Shown here in pieces: positions 16,701 through 23,400 of a DNA stretch of 64,000 nucleotides. Origin of the DNA: Streptomyces sp. B1I3 (GTDB lineage: Bacteria; Actinomycetota; Actinomycetes; Streptomycetales; Streptomycetaceae); the NCBI RefSeq assembly GCF_030816615.1, contig NZ_JAUSYD010000001.1, forward strand, positions 4,424,501 through 4,488,500. The letters run 5' to 3'. How positions within the stretch are numbered: position 1 is the stretch's first letter; every line of letters begins with the position of its first letter. A program made the position numbers and the translations under genes. Under the pieces are notes generated by a model. That model had not been told where the DNA came from, did no database searches, and saw only the letters and a list, made by a program, of their open reading frames with translations.

Positions 16701-16945
16701 GCGGCGTTGACAGTCGTGGCGGTGAGCTCGTTCAGGTCGACGAGGGTGCGGCCGGCGCGGTCGTGGCCGTGGTGGGTGAGCGTGCCGCGATGGAGTCGGA
16801 CGCGGAGGGTGCCGGGCTTGATGCCGGTGGCGGCTGAGGCGGCGTACAGGTCGACGAGGAGCGGGGCCATGGGCCCATTGTGACGTGGGGAAGCCCCGGT
16901 CGTCGTGGTGACGGCCGGGGCTTCGGGTGTAGCTACAGCGGTCAC
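16697..16945 (-). CDS. Small helix-turn-helix (AlpA/excisionase-like) protein
   Basis: A GTG at 16945 overlaps the stop of the preceding 31-residue gene by one base (TAGTG) and gives 82 residues. An internal ATG at 16870 would give 57. The C-terminal part (LYAASAATGIKPGTLRVRLHRG, then GRTLVDLNELTA) has the pattern of a small MerR/AlpA-type DNA-binding domain: helix-turn-helix, then a short wing. Such proteins in integrative elements serve as excisionases or local regulators. It is far from the integrase, so a recombination directionality role is only a possibility. Confidence 0.6.
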   Translation of the reverse strand: MTAVATPEAPAVTTTTGASPRHNGPMAPLLVDLYAASAATGIKPGTLRVRLHRGTLTHHGHDRAGRTLVDLNELTATTVNAA

Positions 16946-17040
16946 TACTTCGACTTGGCGGCCTTCTCGGCGTCGCGGGCGGCCTGGCTCTTCTCGTTCT
17001 TCTTGGCGAGGTCGCCGATGCTGATGTTCTTGAGTGCCAT
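16945..17040 (-). CDS. 31-residue basic peptide
   Basis: The ATG at 17040 follows AGGA by 8 bases; the stop overlaps the next gene by one base. The product begins MALKNISIGDLAKKNEK and is rich in Lys and Ala, predicted as a single charged helix. Its size is far below usual gene-calling limits, but the ribosome-binding site and junction with its neighbour support translation. Function unknown. Confidence 0.5.
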   Translation of the reverse strand: MALKNISIGDLAKKNEKSQAARDAEKAAKSK

Positions 17041-17122
17041 GATCGTGGTCCTGTCTCGTGGTTGGGGATGGGTCCGGGGCCGGCCGTTCGCCTGGCAGTG
17101 ATGCGGCCGGTCTCGGGGCTCG

Positions 17123-17302
17123 TCAGCTGCGGGTGAGGATGAGGACGATGTCGTCGGGCTTGAAGCCCTTGCCGCCGCAGTGGCCGATGACCATGGCTTC
17201 GGCTTCTCGGACGCTTTCGGCCTGGACGTTGCCGGCCCCTTCGGCTGCTTCGCCGTTCGGGGTGGTGCCGGTGGCGGTCCAGCGGTAGTTGGTCAGTGCC
17301 AT
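17123..17302 (-). CDS. 59-residue protein of the small-gene cassette
   Basis: The ATG at 17302 has AGGAGG 5 bases upstream, one of the best ribosome-binding sites in the region. The protein begins MALTNYRWTATG and has an Ala/Glu-rich middle helix (AESVREAEAMVIGHC) and ends DDIVLILTRS. It is probably a small alpha/beta protein. No homologue is recalled. It lies between the 226-residue spread-like gene and the tiny basic peptide gene, in the same direction. Confidence 0.65.
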   Translation of the reverse strand: MALTNYRWTATGTTPNGEAAEGAGNVQAESVREAEAMVIGHCGGKGFKPDDIVLILTRS

Positions 17303-17377
17303 GAGGTCCTCCTGTGTCGGTGCCGGACTGTCCGGCTCCCCTCGCCGCCCCTCTCACGCGGGCGGGTCGGGCAGGCG

Positions 17378-18058
17378 TCAGGCGCGGTCTACGGGCTGCT
17401 CTACAGCCCCTTCCGCTGGCTCTACGGCCCCCTTTCCGTCCGGCTGACCTGCGTCTATACCTCCGGAAGGGGTGTCTACGGGTGCGGGGGAGAGGAGGGC
17501 CTGGATGTCGGTGGCCTTGATGCCGCTGCGGCCGGTCTCGGTGGCGCTGATGCGCACGGTCTTGTGGATGGTGATGCCGCACTGGGTGAGGACCGCGCGG
17601 ACCCGGGCGTCGTCCAGGTGGGCAGCGGCGGGGCGCGTCTGGAAGGCGTCGTACACCTCTCGGACGAAGACGGCGGGCCGGTCGCCGATGAGGTGCTGCA
17701 CGCCGAGGAGGACCCTGCGCTTCAGCTCGTCCTCGGTCGGGGGAACGGGGCGGCCGGCGCGCCAGGCGCTGATGGCGTAGGCGCCGGCCGCGACGGCGAG
17801 GAGGCGGGGCTCCTCGTTCGCGGTGCGCCAGGCGGCCAGGGCGCCGAAGCCGAGCCCGGTGGCGCGGGCGGTGACGGTCTTCCCGCGGGTCGGGTGATCG
17901 GCGGCGACGGCCCAGGCCCGGAGGCGGGCCCACTGGGTGAGGTGCCCGCGGCTGAGGCGCCTGGGGTGGATGCGCTGGGCTGCCCACCGGGGCCGCCCGG
18001 TCCCGAACTCGGGGACGGGCGGCAGCTCGAGGGTGTCGGCCTCCGAGTCGATGGCCAT
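17378..18058 (-). CDS. Spread/transfer-like protein of integrative-element type
   Basis: This 226-residue protein follows the small membrane gene by 7 bases. The N-terminal half is basic and contains a hydrophobic stretch (LLAVAAGAYAISAW) after an Ala/Thr-rich region. The C-terminal half has a helical block (DELKRRVLLGVQHLIGD, REVYDAFQTRP, DARVRAVLTQCGI) and an acidic, Gly/Pro-rich end. Proteins of this build, next to small membrane genes and a DUF2637 gene, occur in Streptomyces plasmids and actinomycete integrative conjugative elements, where they help DNA spread in the mycelium. The assignment is by build and context, not by a certain domain. Confidence 0.55.
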   Translation of the reverse strand: MAIDSEADTLELPPVPEFGTGRPRWAAQRIHPRRLSRGHLTQWARLRAWAVAADHPTRGKTVTARATGLGFGALAAWRTANEEPRLLAVAAGAYAISAWRAGRPVPPTEDELKRRVLLGVQHLIGDRPAVFVREVYDAFQTRPAAAHLDDARVRAVLTQCGITIHKTVRISATETGRSGIKATDIQALLSPAPVDTPSGGIDAGQPDGKGAVEPAEGAVEQPVDRA

Positions 18059-18065
18059 CGGGTGG

Positions 18066-18365
18066 TCAGGCGTTGCCGGCGAAGGTGGCGATCATCGTGG
18101 CGAAGGTGCCGAATAGCTGGGCGACCATTCCGCCGACCTGCGTGCCGCTGAGCGACAGGCCGAGGCCGAGGCAAACGAAGCCGGGGGCGAGGTGGAGCTT
18201 CTTGGTCTTGTCGCCGTGCTTGAACATCCACCAGGCGATCCCGCTGAGCACGATGATCAGGAGGACGCTGATGGGGACGGAGCCGCTGGGCCCGCCAGCC
18301 GCTGCGGGTGCGGCGATGGTGTGCTGGCTGGCGGTGTCGATGGCGGCGATGAGCGACGTCTTCAT
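18066..18365 (-). CDS. Small membrane protein of spread type (Spd-like)
   Basis: This 99-residue protein starts at an ATG with AGGGAC upstream. After an Ala-rich N-terminus it has two membrane segments: VPISVLLIIVLSGIAWWMF (~30-48) and LAPGFVCLGLGLSL to the end, with the basic loop KHGDKTKKLH between them. Small two-pass membrane proteins of this kind are typical of the spd cassettes of Streptomyces conjugative plasmids and integrative elements. It lies between two other cassette genes. Confidence 0.65.
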   Translation of the reverse strand: MKTSLIAAIDTASQHTIAAPAAAGGPSGSVPISVLLIIVLSGIAWWMFKHGDKTKKLHLAPGFVCLGLGLSLSGTQVGGMVAQLFGTFATMIATFAGNA

Positions 18366-18376
18366 GGGTCTGTCCC

Positions 18377-18541
18377 TTAGTACGAGAGGCCGACGATGGC
18401 GGCGGTGAGAAGGAGCGCGGCGAGGAGCGCACGGGAGAGCAGGCGGTGCGCACGGGATTCGCGCGGGAGCAGGCGCAGGAGGGCGGCACCGCCGAGGGCG
18501 GCGAAGAGGCCGTAGAACCCGAGGCCGTGATACGTGATCAT
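18377..18541 (-). CDS. 54-residue membrane protein
   Basis: An ATG at 18541 overlaps the stop of the DUF2637 gene (ATGA). The product begins MITYHGLGFYGLF and contains two hydrophobic stretches around a basic centre (RLLPRESRAHRL), ending TAAIVGLSY. It is too short for routine gene calling but is coupled to its neighbour and encodes plausible membrane helices. It is most likely part of the spread-like cassette. Confidence 0.65.
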   Translation of the reverse strand: MITYHGLGFYGLFAALGGAALLRLLPRESRAHRLLSRALLAALLLTAAIVGLSY

Positions 18542-19479
18542 GACCGCCGCCTGTCGACTACTGCGCGGCGGAGTTCGGTGGCGTCGCGGCGGGAGAGGCC
18601 GTATTCCTCCTGGAGCCGTGCGGTGGTCACCGGGCGGTTCGTCTCCCTGACCACCTGCCGGTTCAGCGCCCGCGCCTGTTTCCGCAGTTCGGCGGGGGTG
18701 ACGGTCACCGGGACGGTGACCACGTTCCGGGGGTCGGCGGAGGGCACTGCGGTGGTTACCAGTGAGGCGGGAAGCTGGTCGCCGAGCGCCGCCCCGGCGG
18801 GCCAGGCGAGCGGCTTCCCCCCGGTCTCGATGGCGGGCCGGGTGACCACCTTGGCGGGTTCCGGGGTGACGCGGTCGATGGTCACCGTGGTGGTCACCTC
18901 GGTGGCGACGAGCGGCAGTGTCCGGACCCCGGCGGGTACCACCTCGGTCGAGGTGGGTGACCGCTTCTGCGGCCGGGCGATGACCGGGAGGGTGTGCACG
19001 CCCGCGGGAACGACCGGGGGCCGGCGGGGCGGGGTCCAGGTCACGGGGATGGTCATGGTGACCGGGGCGGGTTCGGGTCGGCTGGCCAGTGCGGTGTGGA
19101 CCTGTCGCATCAGCGCACCGAACGCGATGAGCGCGGCCGTGGGCGGGACCGCGGCGACGACGTACTCCAGCGGTTCGGCGTTGATGCCGACGCCGGCCAC
19201 GTTCAGGGCGATGGAGCCGAATGACCCGGTGGCTGCCAAGGCGATGGCCCAGCCGTCGATGCGGCCGCGGAGCGAGGCCCGGAGCATGAGCAGCTCCCCG
19301 GCGACGATGAACAAGTCCACGGTTGCGGGCCAGGCCCAGGCGCGGGCGCCGTTCAGGCCGTTTCCGTCGGCGACGTCATGCAGGTGCTCGTAGGAGAGCC
19401 AGAACGCGGCAGCCGTCAGGAGCACGGTGACGGCGGTGGCCCCGGCTGCGAGGCCCTGCGACGGGGTGGGGAGCTTCAC
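18538..19479 (-). CDS. DUF2637 membrane protein (spread/transfer family)
   Basis: A GTG at 19479 overlaps the previous stop (GTGA) and gives 313 residues. The first ~130 residues contain four hydrophobic segments in the DUF2637 pattern (AVTVLLTAAAFWLSYEHLHD, WPATVDLFIVAGELLMLR, WAIALAATGSFGSIALNV, YVVAAVPPTAALIAFGALMR). The remaining half is a Thr/Pro/Val-rich linker and a C-terminal basic helix-turn-helix-like end (TARLQEEYGLSRRDATELRRAV). DUF2637 proteins are known from Streptomyces plasmids and integrative conjugative elements, where they accompany transfer genes. To find one in a siphovirus early operon is notable. Confidence 0.8.
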   Translation of the reverse strand: MKLPTPSQGLAAGATAVTVLLTAAAFWLSYEHLHDVADGNGLNGARAWAWPATVDLFIVAGELLMLRASLRGRIDGWAIALAATGSFGSIALNVAGVGINAEPLEYVVAAVPPTAALIAFGALMRQVHTALASRPEPAPVTMTIPVTWTPPRRPPVVPAGVHTLPVIARPQKRSPTSTEVVPAGVRTLPLVATEVTTTVTIDRVTPEPAKVVTRPAIETGGKPLAWPAGAALGDQLPASLVTTAVPSADPRNVVTVPVTVTPAELRKQARALNRQVVRETNRPVTTARLQEEYGLSRRDATELRRAVVDRRRS

Positions 19480-19841
19480 TGGCCCTCCTCGGTGTGGAGG
19501 ACGGCGAGCTGGAGTGCGAGTTCGCGCAGGGTGGTGGAGTAGCCGACGAGCGAGTTCGCCAGGGTTTCCAGCTCGACCGGGTCGAGGGAGACTCCGTTGC
19601 CGCCGAGCTCGACGTAGATCTTGATGCTGCGGTCGGCGTGTACGGCGAAGGGGTCCTGGACGAGCATGGCCGTGCCGAGCTCGGCCCCCTCATAGACGAG
19701 GGGGAAGGCTGTGCCGGTGTGCCCGGTGTCGCTGCGGTACTGCGGCCGTGCGCCGTCGTGACCAGTGCACCAGGCGGGCTCGGGGATGGTGATGTCGCCG
19801 TGGTCGAGGGTGGGCACCGTGACGGTGCGTCCGGCGCTCAT
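19476..19841 (-). CDS. DUF6907-like small protein (second copy in this prophage)
   Basis: The ATG at 19841 overlaps the previous stop (ATGA), giving 121 residues. It has the Cys/His pattern PAWCTGHDG, then HTGTAFPLVYEG, LVQDPFAV, IYVELGG and a helical end LDPVELETLANSLVGY. The same order of features occurs in the 247-residue protein at 27.1-27.8 kb. Such proteins (I recall the Pfam name DUF6907) are common in Streptomyces mobile elements; the function is unknown, perhaps zinc binding. Confidence 0.65.
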   Translation of the reverse strand: MSAGRTVTVPTLDHGDITIPEPAWCTGHDGARPQYRSDTGHTGTAFPLVYEGAELGTAMLVQDPFAVHADRSIKIYVELGGNGVSLDPVELETLANSLVGYSTTLRELALQLAVLHTEEGQ

Positions 19842-20098
19842 CGGCTGGCCTCCGGCTTCTCGTAAGCGCGGTAGGCGATCGGGTACTCGGCGATCTTGCG
19901 GCGCAGGTAGGCGGCGTTCCACCCGTAGGCGTCCGGCTCTTCGGCCAGCGCAGCGCGGGCGACGATGACGGCGAGACCGGCCCGCCGGTCCAGGAGGTCC
20001 CGGTAGGCGTCCGCATCGCCGACGGTGTCCGGGTGCGGAAGGTCGATCGCCTCGACGACAGCTTCGAGGAGGGCGCGGAGCTCTTCGAGGGCGCTCAT
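19838..20098 (-). CDS. Unknown 86-residue early protein
   Basis: The ATG at 20098 overlaps the previous stop (ATGA), and its own stop overlaps the next start in the same way. The protein is almost wholly helical: ALEELRALLEAVVEAIDL, then DAYRDLLDRRAGLAVIVARA and NAAYLRRKIAEYPIAYR. Coupling on both sides supports it as a real gene. I do not recognise a family. Confidence 0.6.
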   Translation of the reverse strand: MSALEELRALLEAVVEAIDLPHPDTVGDADAYRDLLDRRAGLAVIVARAALAEEPDAYGWNAAYLRRKIAEYPIAYRAYEKPEASR

Positions 20099-20394
20099 AC
20101 CGTCCTCGCAGCCTGGAGGACGCGGAGCGCGTAGGCGTCGGCGGTCTCCCGGTCGTGGATGGGCGGGAGGGCGGCCTCGGCGCGCTCGGTGGCCTGCGTG
20201 GCAAGGTCGACCGGGATGCCGTCGCTGAGGACGTAGGCGGCGGTGCCGAGCAGCGACTTGAGGGTATCGGGGGTGAGGTGCTGGAACGGGTCCTCGGACT
20301 GCAGGGCGCTGGCCACGGCGGTGAGGATCTGTCCCGCAAGGGAGGGCGTGGCGAGGAGCTGCTGCAGCTCAAGGCCGAAGGCGTCGATGCTCAT
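20095..20394 (-). CDS. Unknown 99-residue early protein
   Basis: The ATG at 20394 overlaps the stop of the preceding 62-residue gene (ATGA). The protein is helical: IDAFGLELQQLLATPSLAGQ, SALQSEDPFQHLTPDTLKSL and a C-terminal RETADAYALRVLQAAR. It lacks Cys, basic clusters and membrane segments. It belongs to the run of overlapping small genes. No function can be given. Confidence 0.6.
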   Translation of the reverse strand: MSIDAFGLELQQLLATPSLAGQILTAVASALQSEDPFQHLTPDTLKSLLGTAAYVLSDGIPVDLATQATERAEAALPPIHDRETADAYALRVLQAARTV

Positions 20395-20579
20395 CGGGCA
20401 CCGCCGGTGGGGCGGATGCTGCCGGTCGTGCCGTCCGCGGTGCGGATGGTGCTGACCGTGCGGGTGCCTGCACGGGTGAGGATGCCGACAGCGATCAGGT
20501 GCCGGGGGCTGGGGGGCGAAGAGGGGCATGCCCTCTGTTCCATGGCGTACGCCATGGGAATAGGGTGATTGTGGCTCAT
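20391..20579 (-). CDS. Unknown 62-residue protein
   Basis: An ATG at 20579 begins 62 codons that end with an ATGA overlap to the next gene. There is no clear ribosome-binding site. The composition is Arg/Thr/Ser/Pro-rich, with an N-terminal MSHNHPIPMAYAMEQRACP. The coupling is the only argument that it is expressed, so it is kept with low confidence. Confidence 0.4.
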   Translation of the reverse strand: MSHNHPIPMAYAMEQRACPSSPPSPRHLIAVGILTRAGTRTVSTIRTADGTTGSIRPTGGAR

Positions 20580-20705
20580 GAGGAGGGTCCGTCTCTCTCG
20601 TGGGCAAGTGCCGGGGCGCTGATACGCCTCGGTGCGTCAGGGGTCGGGCGACGCGGCCGCTCCCGGGTGTTCCACCACCTGGGGAGCTGTCGTCCGGCCC
20701 CGCTT

Positions 20706-20930
20706 CTATGTGGTTGTGGGGCCCTTCGGCCCGTTCTTCTTGATCGCCTTGTCGATCGCCTGCCAGCTCTTCCCTAGGTCCCGGGCTACGTCAGCCACGG
20801 TGCCAAGTTCGGCTACGCCGTCGAGCAAGGCGAGCGCTCGTCTTTTGGCGGACTCGGATACGAGGCGTTGGAGCTGTTCCACCAGCTCGTCCTCCGCGCG
20901 GACCCGGTCCCGCCAGGGGATGGCGTTCAC
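20706..20930 (-). CDS. Small helix-turn-helix protein
   Basis: I place the start at a GTG (20930), giving 74 residues; ATGs at 20981 and 21002 lie inside or at the end of the previous gene. The body AEDELVEQLQRLVSESAKRR and then LLDGVAELGTVADVARDLG followed by KSWQAIDKAIKKNG is a good helix-turn-helix like those of sigma factor region 4 or small phage regulators. It ends in a basic tail. It probably regulates early genes. The start is uncertain because no strong ribosome-binding site is visible. Confidence 0.6.
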   Translation of the reverse strand: MNAIPWRDRVRAEDELVEQLQRLVSESAKRRALALLDGVAELGTVADVARDLGKSWQAIDKAIKKNGPKGPTTT

Positions 20931-20970
20931 GAGACCGACTCTATCCAACCCAGGGTTAGGTGCGCAAGCT

Positions 20971-21618
20971 CTACGCAGCATTTCCGGCCCGCGCGTCCTC
21001 ATCGATCCACGCCTTCAACTGCGCCCAGGTATACGGCGGGTACCGCGTGTCACACCACTCGCAGCGCACAGCCTTCTCACCCGGCAGCAGCCGCAGCACG
21101 GCACCGCACAACGTGCCGGACGGGTCAATCGCCGGACACTGCCCGATCCGGGTTCCGCGGACCGCCTGCTTGTCCGGGTCGAGAATGCTCCGCGCGTTGT
21201 TCGCGAGCTCCCGGATCTCCTCGGCGAACGCGCCGGCCAACGGCCAGCTGATCGCGATCCACGGCAGCTGGTTCCGCAGCCCGGCCACCGCGGCAGCCAG
21301 CCGGGGCTCAACGGCGCCGACCGGAACGACCGGGGCCATGCCGCGCTCCTCCCGGACCAGACCCAGCCAGTCCTCGACGATGCCCACCATGCCGCCCGGG
21401 CCCCGGAGATCGAGGACGCTCTCGGAGACGGGCAGCGGGGCATGCACGGGCTTCGAACCGCGGCCCTGACCACCGGTGCTGCTCGGCGCGAGGAACGCCT
21501 GCAGTCCGTCGTACAGCGTCGGCAGGGACTCCAGCCGGACCAGGGTCGCCTTCGTGCAGCCGGGGCACAGCTGCCCGCCGGCCGCATCGTGCGTCTCACA
21601 CAGCAGGCAAGCATTCAC
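20971..21618 (-). CDS. Phage zinc-ribbon protein, function unknown
   Basis: A GTG at 21618 overlaps the previous stop (GTGA) and gives 215 residues. Two Cys clusters frame the protein. N-terminal CLLCETHDAAGGQLCPGC is one zinc knuckle. C-terminal GQCPAIDPSGTLCG and CEWCDTRY form a second zinc ribbon, followed by TWAQLKAWIDED. The central part is helical. Similar double-zinc proteins are frequent next to SSB genes in Streptomyces phages and mobile elements; they may bind DNA or act as a regulator with the small helix-turn-helix protein that follows. Confidence 0.6.
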   Translation of the reverse strand: MNACLLCETHDAAGGQLCPGCTKATLVRLESLPTLYDGLQAFLAPSSTGGQGRGSKPVHAPLPVSESVLDLRGPGGMVGIVEDWLGLVREERGMAPVVPVGAVEPRLAAAVAGLRNQLPWIAISWPLAGAFAEEIRELANNARSILDPDKQAVRGTRIGQCPAIDPSGTLCGAVLRLLPGEKAVRCEWCDTRYPPYTWAQLKAWIDEDARAGNAA

Positions 21619-21857
21619 GGCGCTTCGGTCCTCTCGGTGCTGAGAGGCAGCGTGTACCGGAAGGTTGTGCCGCACTGGGTGCGAGCGAGCGTGCGCGCGG
21701 CCCGCTCAGCCTTCGCACGGGCCTGCGGCTCAGCACGGGCGAAGCCCGACTTCAGACCGACTCCGGCCATGTACACCTGCCACCACCAGGCACCGAAGAG
21801 CAGGTTCCCCAACCGGCTGGTGTGGTCGTGGTTGATCGTGATGCGAGCGTTTTGCAT
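21615..21857 (-). CDS. Unknown 80-residue protein
   Basis: The ATG at 21857 has GGAGAG 7 bases upstream; the stop overlaps the next gene by GTGA. The sequence has an aromatic segment (LGNLLFGAWWWQVYMAGVGL) that may lie in a membrane or be a hydrophobic core, followed by a basic Ala-rich helix (AQARAKAERAARTLAR). No family is recognised. Both junctions support it as part of the SSB operon. Confidence 0.55.
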   Translation of the reverse strand: MQNARITINHDHTSRLGNLLFGAWWWQVYMAGVGLKSGFARAEPQARAKAERAARTLARTQCGTTFRYTLPLSTERTEAP

Positions 21858-21901
21858 GAGCGGGCTCTCCTCTGCGGATGAGTGGTGACTGTGGCTGCAG
21901 A

Positions 21902-22393
21902 TCAGAAGGGGGGCTCGTCCGAGTAGCTGGGCGCGGCGGCCGGAGCTGCCGACTGACCGCTGCCCCATCCGCCGGCCTGCTGCGGAGGTTGGGCCGCGGC
22001 CGGGGCTCCCGCGCCCTGCCCGCCACCAGCCGGGTTCTTCGTGACCTTCGCCGAGGCGCGGGCCAGGCTGACGCCGACCTCGTGGGCGTCGATCTCGTAC
22101 ACGGTGCGCTTCACCTGGTCGCGGTCCTCGTAGGACCGCTGCTTGAGCTGGCCCTGGACGATGACGCGCATGCCGCGGGTCATCGTCTCGGCTGCGTTCT
22201 CGGCGGCCTGCCGCCACACGGAGCAGGTGAGGAAGAGGCCTTCGCCGTCCTTCCACTCGTTGGTCTGCCGGTCGAAGACACGGGGGGTGGAGGCGATGCG
22301 GAACTTGGCAACGGCGGCGCCGGCCGGGGTAAAGCGCAGCTCGGGGTCGTCAACCAGGTTGCCGACGATGGTGATCACTGTCTCGCCTGCCAT
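21902..22393 (-). CDS. ssb: Single-stranded DNA-binding protein
   Basis: The ATG at 22393, 7 bases after AAGGAG, gives 163 residues. The OB-fold is clear: [21 protein letters not shown] at the N-terminus, [18 protein letters not shown] and [17 protein letters not shown]. The end is a Gly/Pro/Ala/Gln-rich linker finishing in the acidic tip DEPPF, the site through which SSBs recruit partners. It protects single strands during phage replication. It lies two genes downstream of the primase-helicase and the proposed origin. Confidence 0.95.
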   Translation of the reverse strand: MAGETVITIVGNLVDDPELRFTPAGAAVAKFRIASTPRVFDRQTNEWKDGEGLFLTCSVWRQAAENAAETMTRGMRVIVQGQLKQRSYEDRDQVKRTVYEIDAHEVGVSLARASAKVTKNPAGGGQGAGAPAAAQPPQQAGGWGSGQSAAPAAAPSYSDEPPF

Positions 22394-22450
22394 GGCGGGC
22401 TCCTTCAGGGCGAGGTGTTCCATCTGAAACACCTGGGAGGCTGGGTAGGT

Positions 22451-22479
22451 GGCCGGGCCCTAGACCCGCGGGCCCGGCC
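22451..22479 (-). terminator. Hairpin between an early gene and ssb
   Basis: A perfect 10-bp stem (GGCCGGGCCC and complement) with a 9-base loop. No T-run. It could terminate partially or protect the upstream mRNA. Confidence 0.45.
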
Positions 22480-22501
22480 TAGTGATGCGGTGGGGCTGCG
22501 G

Positions 22502-23137
22502 TCAGCGGCCGATAAAGAGCTGCGGCAGCTTGTTGAGCTCCAACCACGACCGCTTGTAGGGCCCGGTCGGCAGCAGGGGAGCAATCTCGGCCGAGGGTCG
22601 GAGCTCGCCGCCGAAGTGCGCGCTGAACTCCGCGCGCAGGCCGGCGATCTGGTCTTCGTACAGGCCGCCGCTTCCCTGCCAGGCATTCAGAAATCGAGGT
22701 GTGGCGCTGCCGGTGAAGCTGACGCCCCAGAGGTTGAAGCGGGTGATGATCTCGGCCCGCCCCTTGCCTCGGCTCACTCGGAGACCAACCTCGTCACTCG
22801 CCTGCACCCCCTCGGCAATAAGCGCCATGGCGTACTCGCTGGCCAGCAATCCCCGGAGATTGGCGTGCTCGGGGGCGGGCACATGTGCGCGGTGCAGCTG
22901 GTCCCCTGCCTGCCAGACCACATGCAGGTGCTTGGGTGCGTCGTCACAGCGGTCGGGGTGATAGTTCACGAGGCCCCACGGGTCCCCGTGGACGCTTCCC
23001 GCGGCGTCGATGACGGGCCACTCGGCAAGCTGACGAAAGATCCCCTGCGTCATCTGCTTGGTGTCGACGGTGAGGGTGCGGATCTGCACGGTGCGCTTCG
23101 TGATGTTCGTGTTCTCGGGGGTGGGCTGGTCGGTCAT
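22502..23137 (-). CDS. Unknown early protein next to the proposed origin
   Basis: The ATG at 23137 with AAGGAG 5 bases upstream gives 211 residues; an upstream in-frame start at 23233 would run through the repeat region and is less likely. The N-terminus is polar and disordered, followed by a beta-rich domain (RTVQIRTLTVDTKQM, HLHVVWQAGDQLHR, RFNLWGVSFTGSATPRFL). Trp- and Tyr-rich C-terminal helices follow. Position beside the iteron-like repeats and between the replication enzyme and SSB suggests a role in replication, perhaps as an accessory or origin-binding protein. That is inference only. Confidence 0.55.
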   Translation of the reverse strand: MTDQPTPENTNITKRTVQIRTLTVDTKQMTQGIFRQLAEWPVIDAAGSVHGDPWGLVNYHPDRCDDAPKHLHVVWQAGDQLHRAHVPAPEHANLRGLLASEYAMALIAEGVQASDEVGLRVSRGKGRAEIITRFNLWGVSFTGSATPRFLNAWQGSGGLYEDQIAGLRAEFSAHFGGELRPSAEIAPLLPTGPYKRSWLELNKLPQLFIGR

Positions 23138-23168
23138 CGAATCTCCTTGGTGAGTAGGTGGACTGTCA

Positions 23169-23400
23169 GGGGGACAGGGGGACAGGGGGGACACCGTTTG
23201 TCCCCCCCCTCTCTCGCGCGGTACGCGAGTCAAGAAAAAGTTGATCTTGATTTCTATTTGTGCAGGTCACAGACTTACTTGCGCTTGCAATAGTTGAGAA
23301 GCGAAACCAGTTGGAGCATTTTCCCGGAGGGAGAGGGGGGACAAAGCCTGTCCCCCCTTCAGATGTCCCCCCCTATGTCCCCCTTCAGGACGGGGGGACA
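23169..23400. repeat. GGGGGACA repeats around an AT-rich core, candidate replication origin
   Basis: The octamer GGGGGACA occurs nine times: on the plus strand at 23169, 23177, 23186, 23336 and 23393, and inverted at 23199, 23349, 23364 and 23376. Two pairs form 9-bp hairpins with 5-base loops (23185-23207 and 23335-23357). Between the clusters, 23231-23320 is about 60% A+T (54 of 90 bases), far above the local level. Iterons next to an AT-rich melting zone, just downstream of the primase-helicase gene, are the usual design of a phage or plasmid origin. A regulatory or terminator role for the hairpins is the main alternative. Confidence 0.6.

Noticed and set aside
16440-17987. 515-codon minus-strand open frame
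   Set aside because: Pro/Arg/His-rich reading across several coupled small genes in another frame; no motif and no ribosome-binding site.
23169-23400. CRISPR-like array
   Set aside because: The repeat unit is only 8 bases, occurs in both orientations, and has irregular short spacing.
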